DNA of 64,000 nt from JAOPZW01 sp963707695. GTDB taxonomy: Bacteria; Actinomycetota; Thermoleophilia; Solirubrobacterales; Solirubrobacteraceae. How positions within the stretch are numbered: position 1 is the stretch's first letter; the number at the start of each line of letters is the position of its first letter. A program made the position numbers and the translations under genes. Under the pieces are notes generated by a model that was not told where the DNA came from, made no database searches, and worked only from the letters and a program-made list of their open reading frames with translations. Positions 34,428 through 42,792 of this stretch are shown here, in pieces. Where the stretch lies: contig CAVPQY010000007.1 in the NCBI GenBank assembly GCA_963707695.1, positions 62,001 to 126,000 on the forward strand, written 5' to 3'.

Positions 34428-34456
34428 ATTGTACCCGAAGACCGTTGTTCATGCAA
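34428..34456 (-). promoter_or_regulatory. Sigma-70 type promoter of the sigma factor gene
   Basis: On the minus strand TTGCAT (34456-34451) and TACAAT (34433-34428) are separated by exactly 17 bases, a near-consensus housekeeping promoter. Transcription should begin near 34421, about 37 bases before the TTG start at 34384. The surrounding DNA is clearly more A/T-rich than the coding sequence. Confidence 0.75.
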
Positions 34457-34532
34457 CCTTCGGGGCGGCGCGACGAGGCCCTGCCCGGGATACGTGCCAG
34501 GGCCCTCTACAGACGAACGCCAGTTCGCGGGA

Positions 34533-34560
34533 GAAGTTTCCCGTCCGAGCCTGAAACTTC
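34533..34560. repeat. Inverted repeat upstream of sigma factor promoter
   Basis: GAAGTTTC (34533-34540) and GAAACTTC (34553-34560) are perfect complements separated by 12 bases. They lie about 80 bases upstream of the -35 box of the sigma factor gene and about 50 bases after the end of the zinc finger gene. It could be a regulator site or the terminator of the upstream gene. Confidence 0.45.
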
Positions 34561-34608
34561 CCTAAACGCCGGGATCCGGCCGAGTCCGCGGCCCTGCGGC
34601 CCCGGTGG

Positions 34609-34878
34609 TCAGCGCACGACGAAGGCCACGTCGTCGACGAAGCAGTAGCTCCAGTCCTCGCCGGGCTCCGCGGAGCGCACGATCGGGTGCTCGACCTCAC
34701 CGGCGTGCCGGCGCGCGTGGCGGTTCGGCGACGAGTCGCAGCACCCGATGTGGCCGCAGGCCATGCACATGCGCAGGTGCACCCAGGGGCTGCCGATCTT
34801 CAGGCAGTCCTCGCAGCCCGGGATCGACTCGGGCAGGTCGACGATCGCGATCGTGTCCAGGTGCGTGCACTCGGCCAT
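34609..34878 (-). CDS. UBP-type zinc finger protein
   Basis: An 89-residue protein from ATG 34878. Zinc ligands follow the ZnF-UBP order: CTH near the N-terminus, CEDCLKIG, RMCMACGHIGCCDSSPNRHA and HAGEVEHPIV. This fold binds the C-terminal tail of ubiquitin in eukaryotes. Bacteria with such stand-alone domains mostly lack ubiquitin, and the ligand is unknown. It is upstream of the sigma factor gene on the same strand but separated by the promoter described above. Confidence 0.85.
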   Translation of the reverse strand: MAECTHLDTIAIVDLPESIPGCEDCLKIGSPWVHLRMCMACGHIGCCDSSPNRHARRHAGEVEHPIVRSAEPGEDWSYCFVDDVAFVVR

Positions 34879-35073
34879 GGGACCGAGACTAGGCACGCGG
34901 TCAAGGCCGCCAGGGCGGCGGTCGACGGGTCCGCCGGGCCGTGAGCACGATCCCGGCATGCGACGAGCGTCACCTTGCGTCCCCGCGGCCCGTTCTCGGT
35001 CCCCGCCGCGGCGGCGTTCCCGCGCGGCTCCGCCGCGACCGGCCGACGAGCTCCGCGCCGGCGCGGTCGGCCG

Positions 35074-36072
35074 TCAGCCGGAGACGGTCGGCGAGCCGGC
35101 GGCCGCCAGGAGCCGCCCGGGCCGGCCCGTGCCGTCGGCGCGCACCTGCAGGACCTCCTCGCCACGGCCGTAGAGGAGGTGCTCGTCGTCGCGCCAGGCG
35201 AGCTGGTCGTCGACGGGCCGGACCTCGGCCAGGGGGGTGTCGCGCCCCGTGCGCAGGTCGAGCACGTAGAAGCGCCAGCGCGGCGGCGACCCCACCGTCT
35301 TCTTGTAGCCGATGCGCGTGCCGTCGGGCGAGAGCGACGGGCACTCGACGTCGCCCCGCACGACGACCAGCCGCCGGGCGCGCACGCTGCCGCGCACGAG
35401 GAGGTGGTCCCCGCCCGTGGCCAGCGTCGCGTAGAAGGTGTCCTCGTCGCGGGCGAACGTCACGCCCCAGAGATTGCGGTCCCGCGGCGCGATGGTCCGG
35501 CCGTCCCGGACGATCGTGAAGCGCTCGAGGTTGCCCAGCGTGCGGCCCCGCGCGAGGTCGAGGAGCGTCGTGGCGGTCGAGAACGTGCCCGGGCTGCCGT
35601 AGGCGTGCCCGCCGATGAAGGTCGTGATCGCCCCGAGGCTGCCGTCCGGCGACACGCGCGTGCGGCTCGGGATCCCGGCGGTCCGGAACGACCGCTGCAC
35701 GCGCCAGTGGGCGTCGAAGACCGTCACCGCGGTCGCGTCCCCGAGCGTGCCCCGCACGCGCAGGCAGATCCCGCGGCCGCCGGCGAAGGCCACCCGGTCG
35801 CAGGTCTGCGGCCCCAGACGACGGGCCGCGGGCGCTCCCAGCGGCGCGGTCGCGATGCGCCCGTAGGTCGCGGCGCGCCGGCGGTCGAGGCTGCGGAACA
35901 GGACGAGCGGGCCGGTGCGGTCGGCCGGCGCGGAGACGGCGTCGGGACGCGCGTGCGACTCGCGGGCGTCGGCCTCGCGGGCGCCGTCGACCGCGCGCAG
36001 GACGGCGATGGCGGCCACGAGGACGCAGGCGCCGGCCAGCGCCGCGAAGGCCCGGGCCCGGCGGTCACGCAC
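35074..36072 (-). CDS. Membrane-anchored TolB-like beta-propeller protein
   Basis: A 332-residue protein from GTG 36072. The N-terminus has a basic start and one hydrophobic segment (AFAALAGACVLVAAIAVL), a signal anchor. The rest is beta-rich with WD40-like/TolB-like repeats: TRVSPDGSLGAIT, CPSLSPDGTRIGYKK and DDQLAWRDDEHLLYG. Such propellers bind partners or substrates outside the membrane. It overlaps the end of the upstream MFS gene by 8 bases. The function is unknown. Confidence 0.7.
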   Translation of the reverse strand: MRDRRARAFAALAGACVLVAAIAVLRAVDGAREADARESHARPDAVSAPADRTGPLVLFRSLDRRRAATYGRIATAPLGAPAARRLGPQTCDRVAFAGGRGICLRVRGTLGDATAVTVFDAHWRVQRSFRTAGIPSRTRVSPDGSLGAITTFIGGHAYGSPGTFSTATTLLDLARGRTLGNLERFTIVRDGRTIAPRDRNLWGVTFARDEDTFYATLATGGDHLLVRGSVRARRLVVVRGDVECPSLSPDGTRIGYKKTVGSPPRWRFYVLDLRTGRDTPLAEVRPVDDQLAWRDDEHLLYGRGEEVLQVRADGTGRPGRLLAAAGSPTVSG

Positions 36073-37339
36073 GGGCGGCGTCCCCGGTCGGGCGGCCCGC
36101 GCGCAGCAGGGAGGCGCTGAGCGCGAGCGCCAGGACGACCGCGACCGCGAAGGCCTCGAGCGCGGCGGTCAGGCCGAAGGCCGTCCAGGCGGCGCCGAAG
36201 AGGACCGAGCCCAGCAGCCGCGAGGCGCTCGAGGCCGTCCCGACCACGGAGAGGCCGGTCCCGCGGACGCCCTCGGGCAGCATCGCGCTGGCCAGCGCGG
36301 CGAGGACGCCGTCGGTCGCGGCGTAGCCCGCGCCGAGCAGCGCGAGGGCGAGCACGACCGTCACGGGGCCGCCGCCGGCCAGCAGCAGCGCGTCGACGCC
36401 GACCATGAGGGCCGAGCCGCCGAGGAGCACCCGGCCCCGGCCCACGCGGTCGGCGAGGCGGCCGGCCGGCACGGCCAGCGCCATGTACACGAGCGCGGTG
36501 CCCAGGAAGAGCAGCGGGAAGGTGGCGACGCCGACGCCGACGCGATCGCGCAGCGCCAGGTAGACGAAGGCGTCGCTCGTCGCGGTCAGGCCCAGGAGCG
36601 CGGCCACGGCGGCCAGGCGGCGCACGCGGGCGTCGTGCAGGACCTCGCGCGTGAGCGTGCGCACCTTCGCCGGCGCGGCGGGCGCGGCCACCGCGGGCGG
36701 GCGGACGAGCAGCGCGATGACGCCGACGCCGAGCAGCGCGGCGCACAGCGAGACGAGCCAGACGGTGCCGTAGGCGCCGGGTGCCGCCGCGAGCAGCGCG
36801 AAGGCGATGAGCGGGCCGAGCAGCGCGCCGGTCGTGTCCATCGCGCGGTGCACGCCGAACGCCGTCCCGAGGTCCTCCTGCGGCGTGCTCAGCGAGATCA
36901 TCGCGTCCCGCGGCGCCGTTCTGATCCCCTTGCCCAGCCGATCGAGCAGGACGGCCCCGCCGACGGCGGCCCCGGCCGTCCCGCCGACGGCCAGCAGCGC
37001 GCGGGCCACGGCGGACGTCCCGTACCCGGCGGTGGCCACACGGTGGTGGCGGCCCGTGCGGTCGCCCAGGACCCCGCCGACGAGCGCGACGAGCGCGGCG
37101 CCGCCGCGCTGGACGCCGTCGACGACGCCGACGGCGACGGGCGCGAAGCCCGCGACGGAGACGAGGTAGAGCGGGAGGACGGCCGCCACCATCTCCGAGG
37201 AGACGTCCGTCAGCAGGCTGGTCAGGCCGAGCAGCAGGACCGTTCGCGGGACGGCCGGCGAGGCGGCCGGGGTCGACCGGCGCCGCAGGAGCTGGCGGTG
37301 CCCGCGGACCAGGGCTCCCGAGGACTGGACGCGGTACAC
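36065..37339 (-). CDS. MFS transporter
   Basis: A 424-residue transporter from GTG 37339. Twelve hydrophobic segments are visible: VLLLGLTSLLTDVSSEMVAA starts the first, and the A-like motif GGVLGDRTGRHHRV lies between helices 2 and 3. The mid-protein segment LDRLGKGIRTAPRDAMISLS identifies the actinobacterial/YfkF-like MFS group with a conserved K-G-I-R-T-APRDA stretch. The substrate is unknown. An in-frame ATG at 37402 would overlap the putative operator of the sulfate operon. Confidence 0.85.
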   Translation of the reverse strand: MYRVQSSGALVRGHRQLLRRRSTPAASPAVPRTVLLLGLTSLLTDVSSEMVAAVLPLYLVSVAGFAPVAVGVVDGVQRGGAALVALVGGVLGDRTGRHHRVATAGYGTSAVARALLAVGGTAGAAVGGAVLLDRLGKGIRTAPRDAMISLSTPQEDLGTAFGVHRAMDTTGALLGPLIAFALLAAAPGAYGTVWLVSLCAALLGVGVIALLVRPPAVAAPAAPAKVRTLTREVLHDARVRRLAAVAALLGLTATSDAFVYLALRDRVGVGVATFPLLFLGTALVYMALAVPAGRLADRVGRGRVLLGGSALMVGVDALLLAGGGPVTVVLALALLGAGYAATDGVLAALASAMLPEGVRGTGLSVVGTASSASRLLGSVLFGAAWTAFGLTAALEAFAVAVVLALALSASLLRAGRPTGDAARA

Positions 37340-37403
37340 GCCGACGACGGTACGGGCGCCCCGCGCCGTCCACCCTGGCCAACCGGACAGGGTGAAGGGC
37401 AAT

Positions 37404-37418
37404 ATCAGGATCTCTGAT
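37404..37418. promoter_or_regulatory. Palindromic site upstream of sulfate assimilation operon
   Basis: ATCAG-GATCT-CTGAT is a perfect palindrome apart from the central 5 bases. It lies in an unusually A/T-rich patch 50 bases before the sulfite reductase start. Position and symmetry suggest a regulator site for sulfur control; the regulator is unknown. Confidence 0.45.
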
Positions 37419-37468
37419 CGCCTTTGCTAGCTTTGCGAGCTTCGCCGACGTCCCCGGAGGCCCCCGCA

Positions 37469-39070
37469 ATGAACAAGTTCGAGCGCACGAAGGCCGAGAA
37501 GGACGGCCTCGACGTCCTGCCCGCCCTGCTGCGGGCGGCCGACGAGGGCTGGGAGACCCTCGACGACGGCGACCTCATGCGCCTGAAGTGGTACGGGCTC
37601 TACGCCCACAACGCCAAGGACGGCCACTTCATGTTGCGGGTGAAGGTCGTCCAGGGCGTCCTGAGCGCCGACCAGGCGGAGGTCATGGCCTCGATCGCCG
37701 AGGACTTCGGGCGCGGGATCATCGACTGCACGACCCGGCAGTGCTTCCAGGTCCACTGGATCACGCTGGACGCCATCCACGAGATCTTCGCCCGCCTGGA
37801 CGGCTGCGGGCTCACGACGTCCGGCGCCTGCGGCGACATCACCCGCAACGTCGTCGGCTGCACCGTGGCGAGCATCGCGCACGACCAGGTCGTCGACGGC
37901 CACGCCGTGGCCGAGGCCACCCACGAGCACTTCCTCGACAACAAGCTCTACTCGAACCTCCCGCGCAAGTACAAGATCTCGATCACGGGCTGCCGCGAGG
38001 ACTGCGCGCGCGGCCTGATCAACGACGTCGCGCTCTCGGGCGCCGTCCACGACGACGGGACCGCGGGCTTCAACCTCCGCATCGGCGGAGGCCTCTCGAG
38101 CAGCCCGCACTTCGCGCGGAGCCTCGACGTCTTCGTCACGCCGGAGGAGGTCCCGGAGGTGGTCGCCGGCGTCACCGCGATCTTCCGCGACAGCGACGAG
38201 AACCGCAGCAAGCGCGGCCGCGCCCGCCTGAAGTTCCTCGTCGACGCGATGGGCCCCGAGGCCTTCCGCGAGGAGCTCGTGCGCCGCGTCGGCCGCGAGC
38301 TGCGCCCGGCGGCGCCGGCCCGGGGTGGGTGGGGTCGCGATCTCGGCCACGACCACCTCGGGATCACGCCGCAGGCCGACGGCGAGCACAGCGCGGTCGG
38401 GTTCTGCGTCCCCGTCGGGCGGCTGAAGGCCTCGCAGCTCCACGAGCTGGTGCGCCTCGCCCGCGAGTACGCCACCACGCCGGAGGTGCGGCTGACGCAC
38501 CAGCAGAACGTCCTGCTGTCGTGGATCCCCAACGAGCGGGTGGACGACCTGCTCGCCGAGCCCGTCGCGCAGGAGCTCCAGCCGCGCCCGACGTTCTTCA
38601 ACCGCGCGCTGCAGACGTGCACCGGCAAGGAGTTCTGCGGCCTGGCCAAGGTGCACACGAAGGGCCCGGACGGGGGCCGCGCCGCCGAGATCGCCGCGTT
38701 CCTCGACACGCACGTCACGCCGAACGGCCACGGCGAGGACTTCCGGCTGCACTTCGCCGGGTGCTCCTCGAGCTGCGCCCAGCACCAGATCGCGGACATC
38801 GGCATCGAGGGCGTCCTGAAGAAGGTCGACGGCGAGTTCGTCGAGGCGATGGACATCCGCATCGGCGGCCGCCTCGGGGCCGACCCGAAGTTCGGCGACG
38901 TGGTGCTCCGCAAGGTCCCGAACTGGGAGCTCAACGAGACGCTGCTGCGCATCTTCAGCCTCTACGAGACGACGCACGACGAGGGCGAGACGTTCCGGGC
39001 CTTCGCCGCCCGGACCCCGCCGGAGTGGTGGTCGGCGCAGCTCGCGCCCGAGGAGGTGGAGGTCCCATGA
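37469..39070 (+). CDS. Ferredoxin-type assimilatory sulfite/nitrite reductase
   Basis: A 533-residue siroheme protein from ATG 37469 with GGAGG 8 bases upstream. It has the duplicated structure of the family: substrate and siroheme motifs TTRQCFQVHWI, CGDITRNVVGCTVA and KYKISITGCREDC. The 4Fe-4S/siroheme cysteines are C384-x5-C390 (QTCTGKEFCGLAK) and C432-x3-C436 (GCSSSCAQH). It reduces sulfite to sulfide with six electrons from ferredoxin. The operon context with cysH, cysD and cysN favours sulfite over nitrite. It overlaps cysH by 4 bases (ATGA). Confidence 0.92.
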   Translation: MNKFERTKAEKDGLDVLPALLRAADEGWETLDDGDLMRLKWYGLYAHNAKDGHFMLRVKVVQGVLSADQAEVMASIAEDFGRGIIDCTTRQCFQVHWITLDAIHEIFARLDGCGLTTSGACGDITRNVVGCTVASIAHDQVVDGHAVAEATHEHFLDNKLYSNLPRKYKISITGCREDCARGLINDVALSGAVHDDGTAGFNLRIGGGLSSSPHFARSLDVFVTPEEVPEVVAGVTAIFRDSDENRSKRGRARLKFLVDAMGPEAFREELVRRVGRELRPAAPARGGWGRDLGHDHLGITPQADGEHSAVGFCVPVGRLKASQLHELVRLAREYATTPEVRLTHQQNVLLSWIPNERVDDLLAEPVAQELQPRPTFFNRALQTCTGKEFCGLAKVHTKGPDGGRAAEIAAFLDTHVTPNGHGEDFRLHFAGCSSSCAQHQIADIGIEGVLKKVDGEFVEAMDIRIGGRLGADPKFGDVVLRKVPNWELNETLLRIFSLYETTHDEGETFRAFAARTPPEWWSAQLAPEEVEVP

Positions 39071-39690
39071 CCGCCGAGGCCGTCCTGCAGGACGCGGTCG
39101 CCCGCCACGGCGACCGGCTCGTCCTGCTGTGCTCCTTCCAGAAGGAGGAGTCGGTCCTGATCGACGCGCTGACCCGCCTGGACGGCGGGCGCGACGTCCG
39201 CGTGGTCACGATCGACACGGGCGTCCTGTTCCCGGAGACGCTCGCGACCTGGCGGGCCTTCGAGCAGCGCTTCGGCGTCGAGGTCGCCACGGAGGACGCC
39301 CGGCACCCGGACGGCCGCTGGACGGCCGACGACTGCTGCGGTGACGCGAAGGTCGCCGCGCTCGAGCGCGCGCTCGACGGCGCCGAGGGCTGGATCACCG
39401 GCATCCGCCGCGTCCAGGCGCCCACGCGCGCGCTCGCGCAGCCCGTCGAGCGCGACGAGGGCCGCGGGCTGTGGAAGTACAACCCGCTCGTGGACTGGAC
39501 CGACGAGGACGTCTGGGCCCGGATCGCCGAGCGCGACCTGCCCTACCACGCGCTGCACGACGCGGGGTACGCCTCGATCGGTTGCGCGACCTGCACCGCC
39601 CCCGGCGCGGGGCGCGAGGGGCGGTGGGCCGGCCTGGACAAGACCGAGTGCGGCCTGCATGTGCCGCCGGTCGTCCGGGCAGGCTCCTGA
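39067..39690 (+). CDS. cysH: Adenylyl-sulfate (APS) reductase, thioredoxin-dependent
   Basis: A 207-residue PAPS/APS reductase family protein. The nucleotide-binding start is LVLLCSFQKEESVLID. Four cysteines for a 4Fe-4S cluster are present as Cys90-Cys91 (DDCCGD) and Cys173-x2-Cys176 (GCATC), which marks the APS-using bacterial type. The catalytic cysteine is Cys195 in ECGLH. It reduces APS to sulfite. No CysC kinase is present in the operon, consistent with direct use of APS. Confidence 0.93.
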   Translation: MTAEAVLQDAVARHGDRLVLLCSFQKEESVLIDALTRLDGGRDVRVVTIDTGVLFPETLATWRAFEQRFGVEVATEDARHPDGRWTADDCCGDAKVAALERALDGAEGWITGIRRVQAPTRALAQPVERDEGRGLWKYNPLVDWTDEDVWARIAERDLPYHALHDAGYASIGCATCTAPGAGREGRWAGLDKTECGLHVPPVVRAGS

Positions 39691-39693
39691 GGC

Positions 39694-40581
39694 ATGGATC
39701 CCGTCGTCGTCCTGTTCGGCCTGGGCGTGGGCGTGCTCGTGGGCCTGACGGGGATCGGCGGCGGGTCGCTCATGACCCCGCTGCTCGTCCTCTTCGCGGG
39801 CGTGCACCCCGTCGTGGCGATCGGCACCGACCTCGCCTATGGGGCGGTGACGAAGACCGTCGGCGGGTGGCGGCTGCTGCGCAGCGGGAAGGTCGACCTC
39901 GGCGTGTCGGGGTGGCTCGCCGTCGGCAGCGTCCCCGGGTCGCTCACCGGCGTCTGGCTCATCGGCCGGCTGCACGACCGCTACGGCGACCGGCTCGACA
40001 CCGTCCTGCTGTGCGGGATCGCGGCCGCGCTCGTCGTCGTCTCGCTGTCGATCCTCGGGCGCGCAGTGTTCCTCCCCGCGCTGGCGGCCCGCGAGCAGGA
40101 GACCGTGCGCCTGACGCCGCGCGTGCGCGTCGTGGCCGTCGCGATGGGGCTCGTCCTCGGCCTGCTCGTGGGCATGACGTCGGTGGGCTCGGGCGCGCTC
40201 GTCGGCCTGGCCCTGATCGTCGTCTTCCGGCTGACGCCCCATCGCGTCGTGGGCACGGACGTCTTCCACGCGGCGATCCTGCTGTGGAGCGCGGGCCTGG
40301 CCCACTGGGTCTCGGGCAACGTCGACCTCGGGCTCATGGTCACGATCCTCGTGGGCTCGCTGCCCGGGATCTGGCTCGGCACCGCGCTGCTGCCGCACGT
40401 CCCGGCGGCCGGGCTGCGGCCGGCGCTGGGGTGCGTCCTGCTCGCCTCGGCCCTCGGCGTGCTGAGCAAGGCCGGGGCCGATGTGCCGGCCTGGGCTATC
40501 GTCGGAGCCCCCCTGGCGGCCGGCGTGGCCGCCGCGCTCGTCCACCGCTCCCGTACGCGAGCCGCCGTCGCAGCCGCATGA
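39694..40581 (+). CDS. TauE/SafE family permease in sulfate operon
   Basis: A 295-residue membrane protein with two similar halves: GLTGIGGGSLMTPLLVLFAG in the first and VGMTSVGSGALVGLALIVVF in the second. It starts 3 bases after the cysH stop and overlaps cysD by 4 bases. This position suggests sulfate uptake or sulfite export tied to assimilatory reduction. TauE/SafE members move sulfite and related anions; direction and substrate here are inferred. A second TauE-type gene at 15829 lies far away. Confidence 0.85.
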   Translation: MDPVVVLFGLGVGVLVGLTGIGGGSLMTPLLVLFAGVHPVVAIGTDLAYGAVTKTVGGWRLLRSGKVDLGVSGWLAVGSVPGSLTGVWLIGRLHDRYGDRLDTVLLCGIAAALVVVSLSILGRAVFLPALAAREQETVRLTPRVRVVAVAMGLVLGLLVGMTSVGSGALVGLALIVVFRLTPHRVVGTDVFHAAILLWSAGLAHWVSGNVDLGLMVTILVGSLPGIWLGTALLPHVPAAGLRPALGCVLLASALGVLSKAGADVPAWAIVGAPLAAGVAAALVHRSRTRAAVAAA

Positions 40582-41486
40582 ACGCCAGCACCGTCACCCA
40601 TCTGCGCGCCCTCGAGGCGGAAGCCGTCCACATCATGCGGGAGGTCGCCGCGGAGCGCGAGCGCCTGGCGCTGATGTTCAGCGGCGGCAAGGACTCCATC
40701 GTCCTCCTGCGCCTGGCGGAGAAGGCGTTCCGCCCGGCCCGCTTCCCGTTCCCGCTGCTGCACGTCGACACGGGGCACAACTTCCCCGAGGTCCTCGCGT
40801 TCCGCGACCGCCGCGTGGCCGAGCTGGACGAGCGCCTCGTCGTCGCCTCGGTCCAGGCTTCGATCGACGCCGGGCGCGTCGTCGAGGAGACCGGCCCGCG
40901 CGCGTCGCGCAACCGCCTGCAGACGACGACGCTGCTCGACGCGATCGAGGAGCACCGCTTCGACGCGCTCTTCGGCGGGGCGCGCCGCGACGAGGAGCGC
41001 TCGCGGGCCAAGGAGCGCATCTTCTCGCTGCGCGACGACTTCGGCGGCTGGGACCCGCGCCGGCAACGGCCCGAGCCCTGGGACCTCTACAACGCCCGCA
41101 TCGGCCAGGGCGAGCACCTGCGCGTCTTCCCCCTGAGCAACTGGACCGAGCTCGACGTCTGGCAGTACATCGCCGAGGAGGAGCTCGAGGTCCCGTCGAT
41201 CTACTTCGCCCACGAGCGCGAGGTCTTCCGCCGCGACGGGATGCTGTACGCGGTCTCGCCCTACGTGGAGCTGCTGCCCGGCGAGGAGGCCTTCGCGACC
41301 TCCGTGCGCTACCGGACGGTCGGCGACATGAGCTGCACGGGCGCCGTCGCCTCGAGCGCGACGCGGCTCGACGACGTCGTGGCCGAGATCGCGGCGACGA
41401 CGGTCACCGAGCGCGGGGAGACGCGCGCGGACGACCGCGTCAGCGAGGCGGCGATGGAGGACCGGAAGATCGCCGGCTACTTCTGA
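40578..41486 (+). CDS. cysD: Sulfate adenylyltransferase subunit 2
   Basis: A 302-residue ATP pyrophosphatase-fold protein. The PP-loop is LMFSGGKDSIVLLRL, followed by LLHVDTGHNFPEVLAFRD. Conserved segments are TTTLLDAIEEHRFDALFGGA, RRDEERSRAKERIFSLRDDF and VFPLSNWTELDVWQYIAEEE; the end is AAMEDRKIAGYF. With CysN it makes APS from sulfate and ATP. It overlaps both neighbours (4 bases with the TauE gene, 1 base with cysN). Confidence 0.96.
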   Translation: MNASTVTHLRALEAEAVHIMREVAAERERLALMFSGGKDSIVLLRLAEKAFRPARFPFPLLHVDTGHNFPEVLAFRDRRVAELDERLVVASVQASIDAGRVVEETGPRASRNRLQTTTLLDAIEEHRFDALFGGARRDEERSRAKERIFSLRDDFGGWDPRRQRPEPWDLYNARIGQGEHLRVFPLSNWTELDVWQYIAEEELEVPSIYFAHEREVFRRDGMLYAVSPYVELLPGEEAFATSVRYRTVGDMSCTGAVASSATRLDDVVAEIAATTVTERGETRADDRVSEAAMEDRKIAGYF

Positions 41487-42733
41487 TGTCGGACCTCCTG
41501 CGCATCGCCACGGCCGGCTCGGTCGACGACGGCAAGTCGACCCTCATCGGCCGGCTCCTGCTCGACGCCAAGGCCGTGCTGGCCGACCAGCTCGCGCACG
41601 TCGAGGAGGCCTCGCGGCGCAAGGGCGCCGACGCCCCGGACCTGGCGCTGCTCACGGACGGCCTGCGCGCCGAGCGCGAGCAGGGCATCACGATCGACGT
41701 CGCGTACCGCTACTTCGCGACGCCGCGGCGGCGCTTCATCGTCGCCGACACGCCCGGCCACGTGCAGTACACGCGCAACATGGTCACCGGCGCCTCGACG
41801 GCCGACGTGGCCATCGTGCTCGTCGACGCGCGCAAGGGCGTCATCGAGCAGACGCGGCGCCACGCGTCGATCGCGTCGCTGCTGCGCGTCCCCCACCTCG
41901 TCGTCGCGGTGAACAAGATGGACCTCGTCGGCTGGGACGAGGAGGTCTTCGACCGCATCGTGCGCGAGTTCGCGGGCGTGCGGGAGCGGCTGCCCGGCGT
42001 GGCCGACGTCACCTTCCTGCCGATCAGCGCACTGCACGGCGACAACGTCGTCGAGCGCTCGGCCGCGGCGCCCTGGTACGACGGGGCGCCGCTGCTCGAG
42101 CACCTCGAGCGGGTCGAGCTGTCCGCCGAGCACGCCGGCGGCGGGTCGCTGCGCCTGCCCGTCCAGCTCGTCCTGCGCGGGCGGGTGGGATCCGATGAGT
42201 TCCGCGGCTACGCGGGCCAGGTCGCCGGCGGCGCGGTCCGCCCGGGCGACGAGGTCGTCGTGCTGCCCGCCGGCACCCGGACGACCGTCGCCAGCGTGCG
42301 GGTGCTCGACGAGGAGCTCGCGGAGGCCGTCGCGCCGCTGTCGGTGACGGTCACGCTGACCGACGACGTCGACGTGGGCCGCGGCGACCTCCTCGCCCCG
42401 CCCGAGGATCCGCCCCAGGTGACCCGCCAGCTCGAGGCCGAGCTCTGCTGGATGGCCGAGGCGCCGCTGCGGCCCCGCGCCCGGCTGCTGCTGAAGCACA
42501 CGACCGTGACGGTCCCGGTCGTCGTCGACGCCCTCGAGGCGCGCCTGGACCTCGAGACCCTCGACGCCGAGCCCGGGCCCGCCGAGCTCGCGCTGAACGA
42601 CCTCGGGCGGGTGCGGCTGCGGACGGCCCGGCCCCTGGCGATCGACTCCTACCGCTGCAACCGCACGACCGGCGCGTTCATCCTCGTCGACGAGGGCACG
42701 AACGACACCGTCGCGGCGGGCATGGTGCGCTAG
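41486..42733 (+). CDS. cysN: Sulfate adenylyltransferase subunit 1 (GTPase)
   Basis: A 415-residue EF-Tu-like GTPase. G1 is GSVDDGKST (11-19), the effector region contains REQGITIDVAYRYF, G3 is DTPGH and G4 NKMD. C-terminal beta-barrel domains follow. GTP hydrolysis drives APS formation by CysD. No fused CysC kinase domain is present. It is the last gene of the operon and is followed by a palindromic hairpin. Confidence 0.96.
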   Translation: MSDLLRIATAGSVDDGKSTLIGRLLLDAKAVLADQLAHVEEASRRKGADAPDLALLTDGLRAEREQGITIDVAYRYFATPRRRFIVADTPGHVQYTRNMVTGASTADVAIVLVDARKGVIEQTRRHASIASLLRVPHLVVAVNKMDLVGWDEEVFDRIVREFAGVRERLPGVADVTFLPISALHGDNVVERSAAAPWYDGAPLLEHLERVELSAEHAGGGSLRLPVQLVLRGRVGSDEFRGYAGQVAGGAVRPGDEVVVLPAGTRTTVASVRVLDEELAEAVAPLSVTVTLTDDVDVGRGDLLAPPEDPPQVTRQLEAELCWMAEAPLRPRARLLLKHTTVTVPVVVDALEARLDLETLDAEPGPAELALNDLGRVRLRTARPLAIDSYRCNRTTGAFILVDEGTNDTVAAGMVR

Positions 42734-42753
42734 ACGTCCCCGCGGCGACCGGG

Positions 42754-42773
42754 GCGGGCGCCGCGGCGCCCGC
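42754..42773. terminator. Perfect GC palindrome after cysN
   Basis: A 20-base perfect palindrome (GCGGGCGCCG followed by its complement) lies 20 bases after the cysN stop and ends 19 bases before the glycogen phosphorylase start. It can fold into a hairpin and probably ends the sulfate operon transcript. Confidence 0.5.
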
Positions 42774-42792
42774 TTGCCATCATGCGCCGCAC

